From contig CAJULW010000033.1 of assembly GCA_910587515.1 (NCBI GenBank), positions 124,001 through 188,000 on the forward strand: 64,000 nt of DNA, read 5' to 3'. The stretch's first letter is position 1. Every line of letters begins with the position of its first letter. This document shows, piece after piece, positions 25,206-34,138 of this stretch. The translations under genes were made by a program, and so were the position numbers. The notes below the pieces were generated by a model. It had not been told where the DNA came from, made no database searches, and saw only the letters and a program-made list of their open reading frames with translations. This DNA comes from an uncultured Duncaniella sp. Lineage in GTDB: Bacteria > Bacteroidota > Bacteroidia > Bacteroidales > Muribaculaceae.

Positions 25206-28200
25206 TTAATCAATCTCGATTATTTCGCCACTATCAAGATAATATAAATAGGTATGGAGATTGGTGTATCCAAGTTTTTGAAGCAGGTCTTTGTATTCGA
25301 TGAGTTGTTTTCTGTATTTTTGCGGTTTCTGTGAACCGCTTTTAAAATCGATGATATCAATAGTGCCTTTGGATGTCCATACGATTCTGTCAGGGCGTCG
25401 TGAGCAATCGGTGTCGGTGTTTATCGGACGCTCGATGAGTAGTCGGTTGAATCCGTTGAACCAATGTTCTACCCGTTTGTCATTTACCCTTTGCGATATG
25501 ATGGCGTGTATTTCGCTTACATCAGCGGAGGTCAGTTCTTTTGCTTGTTTTGAATAGCGAAGATTGTTTATGGCAAAAGGTATATCTGCCGGGGTTTGGA
25601 TGTCCGACATTATATCATGGAGCATTATACCGCGGTCACGGGCGTCTTCTATATTGTAATATTTATCTTCAAGGCATGTGTTATTCCAAAGCGTGCGGCT
25701 TATGAAAGTATTGTATCGGTTGATTTCAAGATTGAGGGAAGGTGATATTGCGGTTTTATCTTTTTTCTCTTCTTCTCCGCGAAAAGTTGGATTCCCTAAA
25801 ATTATGGAATTGTCTGTTATGTACATTTCCGTAAAAGGGGAGCCGGTATCGTCAGAGATGCCGTGTGACGTTTCGAGTTCTTTGCGGAATTCTGTTCCGC
25901 ACATTTCTGCCGCTGTAAAGATGTCGCCTGACATTCCGGAGCCTTTTCCTGAAGGAGCCGGAATGCCTATATGTAGTTCGTCGATGGCTCTCGTGAATGC
26001 TACATATAAAAGATTGACTGTATCGAGTCGATTTTGTGAGCACACTTCATTATACCTGTCTGAAAACATGGTTCCTTCCATTGCCGATGATAGTTTGAGC
26101 GGTATCATCGGAGGGATAATGGTCGGATCCACTCCTGGAATCGAATCTATTTCAAACCATGCGAGTTCGGAGTGGTTGCCACTGCTCATCTGGGCGAATG
26201 GTATATGTACGCACGGATATTCCAGTCCTTTAGATTTATGGATAGTCAGGATATTCAAGGCGCTTTCGTCTTTGGCGCCTGAAACCGCTGTCTTATATCC
26301 GGTCTCATCCCACCACCGCAGGAATGACTTGATGTCTCCGTATCCGCGATTTACGAAATCTGTCACTATATCCTGAAAAGCCGTGATAAAAAGATTTTCT
26401 GAATGCAGATTATCTTCGGGTATAAAGTTCGCTATGATATTTTCGACGAGCGATATAAGGTCTATAGATAGTTCCGATGGTTCGTTGTCGGATTGTGTAT
26501 AGTTTTGAACCGTTTTTTCATCAGATTTCAATGCGGATCTAAGAGCCTGTGAAGATGAGGCTCCTATGCTTCTCTCTGTCTCGAAACGGTTTATCAGGCT
26601 CGCTATTTCCCGTCGTGTTTTCTTTCTTGGATCAGGAGTGAAATCAGTTGATGATATCAGTCTTAAGCGACTAATTATCAGCAATACGGATGGTGAGTTT
26701 CCGATTAGTAGGGAAGAGTCGGATATGATACGGAAATCCGGGAATTCAGGCCTTTTTTTCTTGACTGATTCAAGGTGTTTAATGATAATATTGCCTTCGT
26801 CCCATCTACGCACGAGGATAGCGATGTCGCCTGGTCTATAGCCGGATGATAATTGGCGGTATAGTTGTTCTGTAAGATTTTCGAGAGCCTCATCGAGCCA
26901 TTCCTCTTTTTTCTTGCCTGGGTATATTTTTAATCGTACATATCCTTGATGTGAGCTGTGTTTTTCTGAAATCTGTTGCGCTACATTTGAGTATATATCC
27001 TGGTAGCCTAAATTTTTTACGAGGGCGGAAAAAAATGTATTGTTGAAACGGACGACGTTTGCTGATGAACGCCAGTTGGTATTCTCCGCAATGTCATTGC
27101 CTCGTATCGATGTCCGTCCGTCGGCCATGCTGTCATTGTGCAGGTTATGGAGTAGAGACGGATCGCTGTTTCTAAATCGGTAGATACATTGCTTTTCGTC
27201 TCCGATCACAAGGTTGTCATTGTCATATGCAAGGCTCTCTTTTATCAACGGTCTGATATTTTGCCATTGGCTGTATGATGTGTCTTGAAACTCGTCGATG
27301 AGATAGTTTTTAAACCAGACACCGACACGTTCATAAAGGAACGGGGCGTCTTCTCCACCAATTATTTTCGCGATAAGTGAGTTTGTATCGCTGAGAAGGA
27401 TCGTTGAATTTTCCCGGCGATATCTGTCGATATAGCTTATCAAAAAAGATAATAGTCCGAGTTGATATAGGTTGGCGGAGATTATTTTGAGTGTCCGTAC
27501 ATTTTCATAACAGAACACGATGCTATCGAGAGCATGGCTTATTAGTCCGTCAAGTTCTGATGTGCGCAGAGGCGATCCGGATGCTTTTTTCAGGTAAGCA
27601 CAATTAATGTCGTCCGCTGCTTTGAGCACGGTAGCGGATGCTCCTTTCGGGTCATATCCGGATTGCATCCATTTGACCAGCGGTTTATATATGTTAGCTA
27701 CAATTATATCCCGGCATCCTTTATTGTCGATTGCCTCGACTGCATTGCGGCAACATTCAGCGGTCTGACGAGTGATCGTCCGGCTTAGATTGTAGACGGA
27801 TTCCTTGAACCGATTGAATTTGTCGTTGTCGGAAAGATACTCAATGAGTTTTTCCTCGTTTTCACGATAAGTATCGTCCGTTATGTCATTGACAAATGAA
27901 ATAAGGTCGCGGTGGATGTAGGATGATCTGTTGAAGATATTGAATGTTTTACCATCCTCAATCAGATGTGTCATATAACTTGAAAGCCAGTTTATAAGAA
28001 ATGTTGAGCGGCTTGTTTGTGCTCCATGGTTTAGATCCTGAAGAAGTCTGTCCACGCTCATTCCGATTACTGCTTTATCGTCAAGTTCGAGTTCATAGTT
28101 CCCTGACACTTCAGCTTCTCTGGCAAAAGAACGGAGTATGAGTTGAAAAAATGAATCGATGGTCGATACACTGAAAAAATTAAAGTCATATAACAGATCG

Positions 28201-28526
28201 CGCAGCGCATTGCCGGCCGCCTTTTTTAATTTTTCCGGTTCACAGCCGAATGTGTCGCACAGGTCTTTTTCGTAAGGACTTTTTTTTGTCCAGCCTCTTT
28301 CGAGGGAGGCTATTACTGCTAGTTCATGTATGATACGGATTTTCATCTCCTCCGTAGCTTTATTGGTAAATGTTATGGCCAATACGGAGCGATGTGCGTT
28401 TTTTGCGTATGGATTCAAGCGATAGCGGCCGTTGCTGTCTTTTTTCCCGAGAAGCAATTTTATGTATTCGCGGGCAAGAGTGTATGTTTTTCCAGAGCCG
28501 GCTGACGCTTTATATATATTTATCAT
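25206..28526 (-). CDS. UvrD/AddA-like helicase-nuclease (RecB-family)
   Basis: 1106 residues. Superfamily 1 helicase motifs: Walker A ASAGSGKT near the N-terminus, AITFTNKATEEM, the DEFQDTS Walker B box, GDEKQCIYRFRNSD, LTIHKSKGLEYP and VAFTRAIDELHI. The C-terminus (about 990-1106) carries a PD-(D/E)xK nuclease core, RRPDRIVW followed by IDIIDFKSG. The architecture is that of AddA/RecB, which processes double-strand ends for recombination. An AddB partner is expected next to it, but the neighbours are the YciH gene and the Phe/Tyr operon, so a partner must be elsewhere or absent. Confidence 0.9.
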   Translation of the reverse strand: MINIYKASAGSGKTYTLAREYIKLLLGKKDSNGRYRLNPYAKNAHRSVLAITFTNKATEEMKIRIIHELAVIASLERGWTKKSPYEKDLCDTFGCEPEKLKKAAGNALRDLLYDFNFFSVSTIDSFFQLILRSFAREAEVSGNYELELDDKAVIGMSVDRLLQDLNHGAQTSRSTFLINWLSSYMTHLIEDGKTFNIFNRSSYIHRDLISFVNDITDDTYRENEEKLIEYLSDNDKFNRFKESVYNLSRTITRQTAECCRNAVEAIDNKGCRDIIVANIYKPLVKWMQSGYDPKGASATVLKAADDINCAYLKKASGSPLRTSELDGLISHALDSIVFCYENVRTLKIISANLYQLGLLSFLISYIDRYRRENSTILLSDTNSLIAKIIGGEDAPFLYERVGVWFKNYLIDEFQDTSYSQWQNIRPLIKESLAYDNDNLVIGDEKQCIYRFRNSDPSLLHNLHNDSMADGRTSIRGNDIAENTNWRSSANVVRFNNTFFSALVKNLGYQDIYSNVAQQISEKHSSHQGYVRLKIYPGKKKEEWLDEALENLTEQLYRQLSSGYRPGDIAILVRRWDEGNIIIKHLESVKKKRPEFPDFRIISDSSLLIGNSPSVLLIISRLRLISSTDFTPDPRKKTRREIASLINRFETERSIGASSSQALRSALKSDEKTVQNYTQSDNEPSELSIDLISLVENIIANFIPEDNLHSENLFITAFQDIVTDFVNRGYGDIKSFLRWWDETGYKTAVSGAKDESALNILTIHKSKGLEYPCVHIPFAQMSSGNHSELAWFEIDSIPGVDPTIIPPMIPLKLSSAMEGTMFSDRYNEVCSQNRLDTVNLLYVAFTRAIDELHIGIPAPSGKGSGMSGDIFTAAEMCGTEFRKELETSHGISDDTGSPFTEMYITDNSIILGNPTFRGEEEKKDKTAISPSLNLEINRYNTFISRTLWNNTCLEDKYYNIEDARDRGIMLHDIMSDIQTPADIPFAINNLRYSKQAKELTSADVSEIHAIISQRVNDKRVEHWFNGFNRLLIERPINTDTDCSRRPDRIVWTSKGTIDIIDFKSGSQKPQKYRKQLIEYKDLLQKLGYTNLHTYLYYLDSGEIIEID

Positions 28527-28553
28527 TTTGTGAGTTTACGAGACGTATAACCC

Positions 28554-28880
28554 TTATTTTACTTTCAATCCTATTTCCGTAAGGATTTTTTTCATTTCTT
28601 CTTTTCGTTCACCTTGTATGAGTATCTCTCCGCTTCGGGCTGAGCCTCCGGTTGATAGACGGGATTTGATTATGGATGCGATTTCTTTAAGTCTGGATTC
28701 TCCGCATTTGAATCCTACAGCGATAGTAGCTGTCTTTCCTTTTCGTCCTTTTTTATCAATGATGATTTCAATCGTTTCATTGACGTTGTGAGATTGTTCG
28801 TTTTTTATTTCCGGACAATATTCCTCTCTCTCAAGTTCTCCAGATTCGATTTTCTGAGATAACAATTCTTTCCAATCCAT
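28554..28880 (-). CDS. SUI1/YciH-family translation factor
   Basis: 108 residues with a SUI1/eIF1-like domain at about 35-108: IIIDKKGRKGKTATIAVGF, then LSTGGSARSGEILIQGE, the usual Gly-rich turn, and KILTEIGLKVK at the end. Bacterial YciH discriminates against non-canonical initiation complexes in vitro; its cellular role is poorly defined. It lies 27 bp upstream of the helicase gene on the same strand, probably one transcript. Confidence 0.88.
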   Translation of the reverse strand: MDWKELLSQKIESGELEREEYCPEIKNEQSHNVNETIEIIIDKKGRKGKTATIAVGFKCGESRLKEIASIIKSRLSTGGSARSGEILIQGERKEEMKKILTEIGLKVK

Positions 28881-28915
28881 GTTTATCGATGTGTTTTAAC
28901 GATGTTATGAAATGT

Positions 28916-29407
28916 TTACTGATTTACGGAATCAGGGCTTAAAGTAGTTTCCTCCAATCGTCCTACTTCATCGGGGAGCACTTCCCGATCATGATCGGTA
29001 GGTATTTCTCGTGGATTGTCAAGGATGTGGACTATCGCTGAAAGAGTCATCGCATATTTGTCCTGTTCGACCGGAAGCGACCTGTAAAATGACATGGCGG
29101 AATCCGCGTTGAGTTTGAATGCTTCCCTATAACACTTTGCTGCCAGTTCTATGTCTTCAGGGTCATCGGTTTGGTCGTTCAGTTGCATGTATATTATGGA
29201 AAGCCTGGCATATTGTGACGCTTCGATGCTTCTTTTTTCGTTTTTGTCAAGAATGCCATTGCAAATATCGCGGGTTGCGTTGACATCCTCGTTCGCAAAT
29301 GCTATTTCAGCGGATGCGATGTCCTCACTGACCGTATGTTTTAGTCCACATGAAGTCACAATAATAAGCGTGACAATCATGGAGATCGCAGCGTCGAGCC
29401 TTTTCAT
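28916..29407 (-). CDS. Hypothetical lipoprotein with TPR-like helices
   Basis: 163 residues. The signal peptide ends in TSC (lipobox IVTSC, Cys20). The rest is helical and resembles tetratricopeptide repeats (IASAEIAFANEDVNATRDICNGIL; AAKCYREAFKLNADSAMSFYRSL). Function unknown. It sits between a lipocalin-like lipoprotein and the YciH gene on the same strand. Confidence 0.7.
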   Translation of the reverse strand: MKRLDAAISMIVTLIIVTSCGLKHTVSEDIASAEIAFANEDVNATRDICNGILDKNEKRSIEASQYARLSIIYMQLNDQTDDPEDIELAAKCYREAFKLNADSAMSFYRSLPVEQDKYAMTLSAIVHILDNPREIPTDHDREVLPDEVGRLEETTLSPDSVNQ

Positions 29408-29445
29408 AATTGAATATATGGGATTGATATGGGGTGGTTTGAAAT

Positions 29446-29841
29446 TTATTCGTTACGCCTTTTATACATATATGTTATGCCACCGCTTTCGAGTTGTAGG
29501 GAAAAGTCGTTATGCCCGGAAATTTTTTGTGCCATCCGTTGTGGTATTTCACCTATTATAGAACTGTCTCCTTCAAACGTTACAGTCGTATGGTCAAGCT
29601 CAAGGATCAGCGAATCTTTTTCGACTTTCCATTTTCCGTTGACACAATAAGTCAAAACGCCTGGTTTTATGGCGCGTATTTTACAGGTGGCATCTCTTTT
29701 CAGCTCCATTATAGGGTCTGTTTCAGAGAGCTCGGTATTATAATATGTTCCTACGATTTCTTTGGCTTCTTTGCTCAGTGGATCGCAGGATGTGAAAAGC
29801 ATTGTGACTATCAGAGGGCATAGAAAGGGGTGGATTTTCAT
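29446..29841 (-). CDS. Hypothetical lipocalin-like lipoprotein
   Basis: 131 residues. Signal peptide with lipobox LFTSC. The mature part has alternating beta strands with the pattern GTYYNTELSETDPIMELKRDATCKIR and GKWKVEKDSLILELD, as in small lipocalin-like proteins widespread in Bacteroidota. Such proteins often bind hydrophobic ligands, but nothing here identifies one. The pyrD gene starts upstream on the same strand with a 28-bp gap. Confidence 0.7.
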   Translation of the reverse strand: MKIHPFLCPLIVTMLFTSCDPLSKEAKEIVGTYYNTELSETDPIMELKRDATCKIRAIKPGVLTYCVNGKWKVEKDSLILELDHTTVTFEGDSSIIGEIPQRMAQKISGHNDFSLQLESGGITYMYKRRNE

Positions 29842-29869
29842 GCTTTTACGGATTTTATTTCAAGATATG

Positions 29870-30778
29870 TCAGATACATCCGATAATATCGTTTATGTTT
29901 GATATGCCATGTCTTAAGCAATAGTCTTCCATATAGTCTATCACTTTCATCGTGACAGACGGGTCTATGAAGTTGGCGGTCCCGATTTCGACAGCGGTCG
30001 CTCCTGCCAACATGAATTCTATCGCGTCACGTCCGTTCATGATTCCACCGAGTCCTATGACCGGAATGTCTACGGCTTTTGCCGTCTGCCATACCATACG
30101 TATAGCTATTGGTCTCACAGCAGGACCTGAAAGACCTCCGGTGATTGTTGACAGATGCGGACGACGTTTTTCCACATCAATCGACATGCCCATTAGTGTG
30201 TTTATGAGCGAAACCGAATCCGCTCCTTCAGCCTCGACCGCTTTGGCTATTTCGGCTATTGATGTTACGTTTGGCGACAGTTTTACGATCAGAGTCTTGT
30301 CCGGATAGGCTCTTCGGACTGCTTTTGTGACAGCGGCCGCACCTGTAGTCGTTGTGCCGAAAGCCATTCCTCCTTCTTTTACATTAGGACATGAGATGTT
30401 CACTTCGATCGCACTTACATTGTCGAGATGGTGGAGTCTACGCGCTGTCTCGGCATAGTCATCAATGTTTGCTCCGGAAACGTTGACTATTAGCCGTGAT
30501 TTGAAGTGTGATATACGCGGATATATGTTTTCGATAAAATAGTCGACGCCTTTGTTTTGCAGGCCTACGGCATTGAGCATTCCTGATGGAGTCTCTACCA
30601 TTCGGGGATAGTCGTTCCCTTCACGTGGATTGAGTGTGGTTCCTTTAATGATGTACCCTCCAAGTCTGTCTATATTGATGAACGGTGTGAACTCTTCACC
30701 GTAACCAAATGTCCCGGATGCGGTAAGTACCGGATTTGCAAGTTGGAGATTTCCGATATTGACCGATAGTTTTGTCAT
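29870..30778 (-). CDS. pyrD: Dihydroorotate dehydrogenase, class 1B catalytic subunit
   Basis: 302 residues. FMN-barrel landmarks are LTASGTFGYGEEF, KGTTLNPREGNDYPR, the catalytic Cys in VNISCPNVKEGG, and GLGGIMNGRDAIEFMLAGATAVEIGTA. Class 1B enzymes use NAD+ through a PyrK partner, encoded directly upstream 16 bp away. It oxidises dihydroorotate to orotate in pyrimidine synthesis. Confidence 0.95.
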   Translation of the reverse strand: MTKLSVNIGNLQLANPVLTASGTFGYGEEFTPFINIDRLGGYIIKGTTLNPREGNDYPRMVETPSGMLNAVGLQNKGVDYFIENIYPRISHFKSRLIVNVSGANIDDYAETARRLHHLDNVSAIEVNISCPNVKEGGMAFGTTTTGAAAVTKAVRRAYPDKTLIVKLSPNVTSIAEIAKAVEAEGADSVSLINTLMGMSIDVEKRRPHLSTITGGLSGPAVRPIAIRMVWQTAKAVDIPVIGLGGIMNGRDAIEFMLAGATAVEIGTANFIDPSVTMKVIDYMEDYCLRHGISNINDIIGCI

Positions 30779-30794
30779 AATTCTAAAATAGATA

Positions 30795-31565
30795 TTAATT
30801 CCAGGTTAATGATGATATATTGAACACGGGACCCTCGGTGCACACACACACATTTCCTTTGACTGTTTTTTCTATGCAGCAAAGACAGGCTCCAAGCCCG
30901 CATGCCATCATGTTTTCAAGCGAGACTTCACAGTCAATTCCGTTTTGTCTGGCTATTTTGGCTACGGCTTTCATCATTGGTGCTGGGCCGCAGCAATAAT
31001 ATCGACAGAAGCTCTCGTTAAGTATCGGATGGGATGTCACCAGGCCTTGTATTCCATCAGATCCGTCTTCCGTACATGTGTATACCGTTCCTGTTTCTCG
31101 GAATTCATCAATGGAAAGAAGATCGGACGAAGTTCTTGCTCCAAGTAGAAATTCCGGTTTAAATCCTTTGTTTTTCAGTGTTTTCCCTAAATAGAGTAGG
31201 GGGGCTACACCGACACCTCCTCCGATCAACAGTACGCGTCCGTTTTCAGGAATTTCTGTTGTAAATCCGTTGCCGAGTGGTAAAAGGATATTTAAGTGGT
31301 TTCCCGACGGAAGACTTGTCAATATGGTAGTGCCTTTGCCGGCATTTCTGATCAGTAGTGTAATGGTGTTTTCCTTAGGGTCGACATCGTTTACGGATAT
31401 CGGTCGACGTAAAAATACGTCGGGAGCGTCTACTGAAATTTGAACAAATTGTCCTGGAGACATCTTTGGAAGAGATTCTCCATCGGCCGGAGTGAGGATC
31501 ATTTTGGAGTATGCGTCATTGAGACGAATGTTCCGTATAATGATAAAGTCTTTTATTTGTTTCAC
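30795..31565 (-). CDS. pyrK: Dihydroorotate dehydrogenase electron-transfer subunit
   Basis: 256 residues, starting at a GTG (31563-31565). The FAD-binding ferredoxin-reductase fold shows FLRRPISVND, an NAD-binding GGGVGVAPLLYL, and a C-terminal 2Fe-2S site made by the Cys cluster MMACGLGACLCC plus VCVCTEGPVF. It passes electrons from PyrD to NAD+. A well-spaced promoter is at 31603-31633, so pyrK-pyrD, and perhaps the lipoproteins after them, form one unit. Confidence 0.94.
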   Translation of the reverse strand: MKQIKDFIIIRNIRLNDAYSKMILTPADGESLPKMSPGQFVQISVDAPDVFLRRPISVNDVDPKENTITLLIRNAGKGTTILTSLPSGNHLNILLPLGNGFTTEIPENGRVLLIGGGVGVAPLLYLGKTLKNKGFKPEFLLGARTSSDLLSIDEFRETGTVYTCTEDGSDGIQGLVTSHPILNESFCRYYCCGPAPMMKAVAKIARQNGIDCEVSLENMMACGLGACLCCIEKTVKGNVCVCTEGPVFNISSLTWN

Positions 31566-31602
31566 TGTGGTTGGATTTGGTAAATCTGTGTTTCCTTCTT
31601 CA

Positions 31603-31633
31603 CAAAATTACAACATTATATCATAATATCAAA
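31603..31633 (-). promoter_or_regulatory. Promoter of pyrK-pyrD
   Basis: TTTG (31633-31630), 19 bp, TAATTTTG (31610-31603) on the minus strand. The GTG start of pyrK lies 37 bp downstream. Confidence 0.7.
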
Positions 31634-31685
31634 CCTTACCAAAATAAAAATGGCACATTATTGCCGGACTGCATAGTTATTTTGT

Positions 31686-31693
31686 TACCTTTG
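31686..31693 (+). promoter_or_regulatory. Likely -7 box for the esterase-GH28 gene
   Basis: TACCTTTG on the plus strand, about 90 bp before the start codon. The -33 element is weak: ATTG at 31660-31663, 22 bp away. Confidence 0.45.
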
Positions 31694-31782
31694 CAAATAG
31701 TGTTCTTGAAAACCAGTTGGATCATCGAGGTGAGAATTCATAGCGGTATGTTGTCACGAATGCGCTAATATTGAAAATATAA

Positions 31783-34077
31783 ATGAACCAGATGTCATAT
31801 ATTATGAGATTTTTGTCACGTTTCCTTGCATTGACTCTTTTTTGTTCTTTTTTTGTTGAAAGTAAGGCTTTCGATGTGCCTCGGGATACCTCGTTTACAA
31901 CTTATTCCACGAATATAAAAGTTCGTAAAAAGCATCCAGAGGCTGTATTGGCAAAACCTTTTCTGCCGGAAGGAGTGAAGGAATATAGGGACGTGGTATA
32001 TTCAACCGTCCGTAAAACGCGTTTTGGAGACCGCGATCTCCATGTCGATATTTTCCGTCCGGACGACAAGAGGACATATCCGGCTTTGATAATGATACAC
32101 GGTGGTGGATGGAATTCAGGTGACAAGAGCCTGCAAGTTCCGATGGCTCAACGTATCGCTGCTAAAGGATATGTCACGATCCCGGTAGAATACAGGCTGA
32201 TACCGGAGGCCTTATATCCAGCCGGTTTGCATGATATCAAAACTGTGGTCAGATGGGCGAGAGCCAATGCGTCGAAATATGGGATTGACCCTGATAAAAT
32301 CGCTGTGTCAGGATGTTCGGCGGGAGCGCAGCTCGCAACTCTTGTCGGAGTTACCAATGGATCAAAGAGGCATGAAGGCAAAGGAGAGTGGAAAAATGTT
32401 TCAAGCGAAGTCCAGGCAGTGGTAAATATGGATGGTATCGCTACTTTTGTGTCTGAATACAATATTGCCGATGCGAGGGATCGCTATAACAAAAAAGGGG
32501 AGCTTCCGGTCAATGCCCGTTGGCTTGGTGGCCTGTATGAGGATTCTCCTGAAAATTGGAAGGAGGCTTCTGCTTTGTTGTGGGTGACATCTAAGTCTGC
32601 TCCGGTTTGTTTTATCAGTAGCGGTTTGCCCCGCTACAGTGACGGGCGTGATTCTTTGGTGGAAATATTCGATTCTATAGGTATATATTCTGAGCGTCAC
32701 CGTATACCGGTCGATGTCCATCCGTTCTGGTTTTTTCATCCATGGATTGATACGACAGTCGACCGTGCGGTCTGTTTTCTTGACAGAATGTTTAAGTCGG
32801 AAGTTGTAAAGCGTCGTTATCGTCTGACGGACCACGGGGTTGTCAATGACAGTACAGTTGTCCAGACCACATTGATACAGTCTGTCATTGATAAGGCAGA
32901 GGCTGATGGTGGGGGTGAAATTGTCGTGCCGCGAGGCACATTTCTTACCGGAGCTTTGTTTTTTAAGCCGGGGACTAAATTGTCACTTGAAGAAGGTGCG
33001 GTCATAAAAGGTTCGGATGACATATCGGATTATCCGTTGCTTCCATCGCGTATGGAAGGGCGAAGCATATACTATCATGCGGCATTGATCAATGCTTATC
33101 AAGTGGACGGTTTTGAGATTTCCGGACCTGGCACTATAGATGGGAATGGCCACAGATTTTGGGTTCAGTTTTGGGAAAATGTTGAAAAAGCGCGTAAAGA
33201 GAATCGTAAATGGACTAATCTTGAGGTGCGTCGGCCACGGCTTCTTTTTCTATGGGGGTGTGACAATGCGCGTATAAGCGGGGTTAGGCTTGTCAATTCC
33301 GCATTTTGGACCTCTCATTTTTATATGTGCGATGATCTTTTGGTAGAAAACTGTGAGGTACAGGCTCCGGTAGAACCCGTACGTGCGCCAAGTAGCGATG
33401 CGATAGATCTTGATGGTTGTCACCGTGTGGTTGTCCGTGGTTGTTATCTGAATTGTGATGATGACGGTGTATGCCTTAAGGGTGGCAAAGGTGTGTTCGC
33501 TCATAAATCTCCTGAGAATTATAGCGTTACGGATGTGCTTGTTGAAGGATGTGTGTTCGGCCCTAACCTGCATGGGACTTTGACTCTTGGGAGCGAATGT
33601 TTTTTTGCCGACAATATTGTATTACGTAACTGCCGTTTGGATAACGATTGCGCTTTGTTGCGTTTGAAAATGCGACCGGATACATATCAGACCTATGGTA
33701 ATATAAGGGTCGAGAATGTCACAGGGCGTTGTGGCGCATTGATAGAAGCACTTCCATGGAAACAGTTTTTTACATTGGAAGGGACTGACGCGCACCCTGT
33801 GGGGGTTATACGGAACGTGACTTTGAAAGATTTAGAATTGAAATGTAAAGGCCTTGGGGTCATTGCTGCTAATCCGGATGATACGGTGGAGAATTTTCTG
33901 ATCGAGAACGTCAGGCTTAAAGCCGATTCGGATATATTCAGGTGTAACTATTCGCAAGTGACTCTTAAAAATGTGCTTGTCAACGGAAAAAAACCTAAGA
34001 TCCTTCCTGCGGATGAAAAAATGAAAGACAGTTTGAATTTCGATGCTGTCGATCTTGATAAGAACAATGAAAAATAA
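31783..34077 (+). CDS. Secreted two-domain carbohydrate esterase-GH28 pectinase
   Basis: 764 residues with a signal peptide (about 1-29). Residues about 60-335 are an alpha/beta hydrolase: oxyanion motif MIHGGGWNSG, nucleophile Ser in SGCSAGAQLA, and a His-rich end (VDVHPFWFFHPW), like acetyl esterases of the BD-FAE type. Residues about 345-764 are a GH28 beta-helix with PSSDAIDLD, NCDDDGVCLKGG, TLGSECF and RLKMRPD. The two domains together would remove acetyl groups and cut pectin. The GH28 half starts RRYRLTDHGVVNDSTVVQT, close to KRYVITNHGVVNDSTVLQT in the protein at 19488, showing common origin. Three possible Met starts lie within the first 8 residues. Confidence 0.9.
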   Translation: MNQMSYIMRFLSRFLALTLFCSFFVESKAFDVPRDTSFTTYSTNIKVRKKHPEAVLAKPFLPEGVKEYRDVVYSTVRKTRFGDRDLHVDIFRPDDKRTYPALIMIHGGGWNSGDKSLQVPMAQRIAAKGYVTIPVEYRLIPEALYPAGLHDIKTVVRWARANASKYGIDPDKIAVSGCSAGAQLATLVGVTNGSKRHEGKGEWKNVSSEVQAVVNMDGIATFVSEYNIADARDRYNKKGELPVNARWLGGLYEDSPENWKEASALLWVTSKSAPVCFISSGLPRYSDGRDSLVEIFDSIGIYSERHRIPVDVHPFWFFHPWIDTTVDRAVCFLDRMFKSEVVKRRYRLTDHGVVNDSTVVQTTLIQSVIDKAEADGGGEIVVPRGTFLTGALFFKPGTKLSLEEGAVIKGSDDISDYPLLPSRMEGRSIYYHAALINAYQVDGFEISGPGTIDGNGHRFWVQFWENVEKARKENRKWTNLEVRRPRLLFLWGCDNARISGVRLVNSAFWTSHFYMCDDLLVENCEVQAPVEPVRAPSSDAIDLDGCHRVVVRGCYLNCDDDGVCLKGGKGVFAHKSPENYSVTDVLVEGCVFGPNLHGTLTLGSECFFADNIVLRNCRLDNDCALLRLKMRPDTYQTYGNIRVENVTGRCGALIEALPWKQFFTLEGTDAHPVGVIRNVTLKDLELKCKGLGVIAANPDDTVENFLIENVRLKADSDIFRCNYSQVTLKNVLVNGKKPKILPADEKMKDSLNFDAVDLDKNNEK

Positions 34078-34102
34078 CTGTTCGAATAAACAGTGCCTAA
34101 TG

Positions 34103-34134
34103 TTTGCACTTGCGGGGAAAGTTTAGTAACTTTG
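34103..34134 (+). promoter_or_regulatory. Promoter of the HU-CCDC81/SPOR gene, almost at the start codon
   Basis: TTTG (34103-34106), exactly 20 bp, TAACTTTG (34127-34134). The GTG start codon begins 5 bp after the -7 box, so the transcript should begin at or within a few bases of the start codon. Confidence 0.7.
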
Positions 34135-34138
34135 CATT

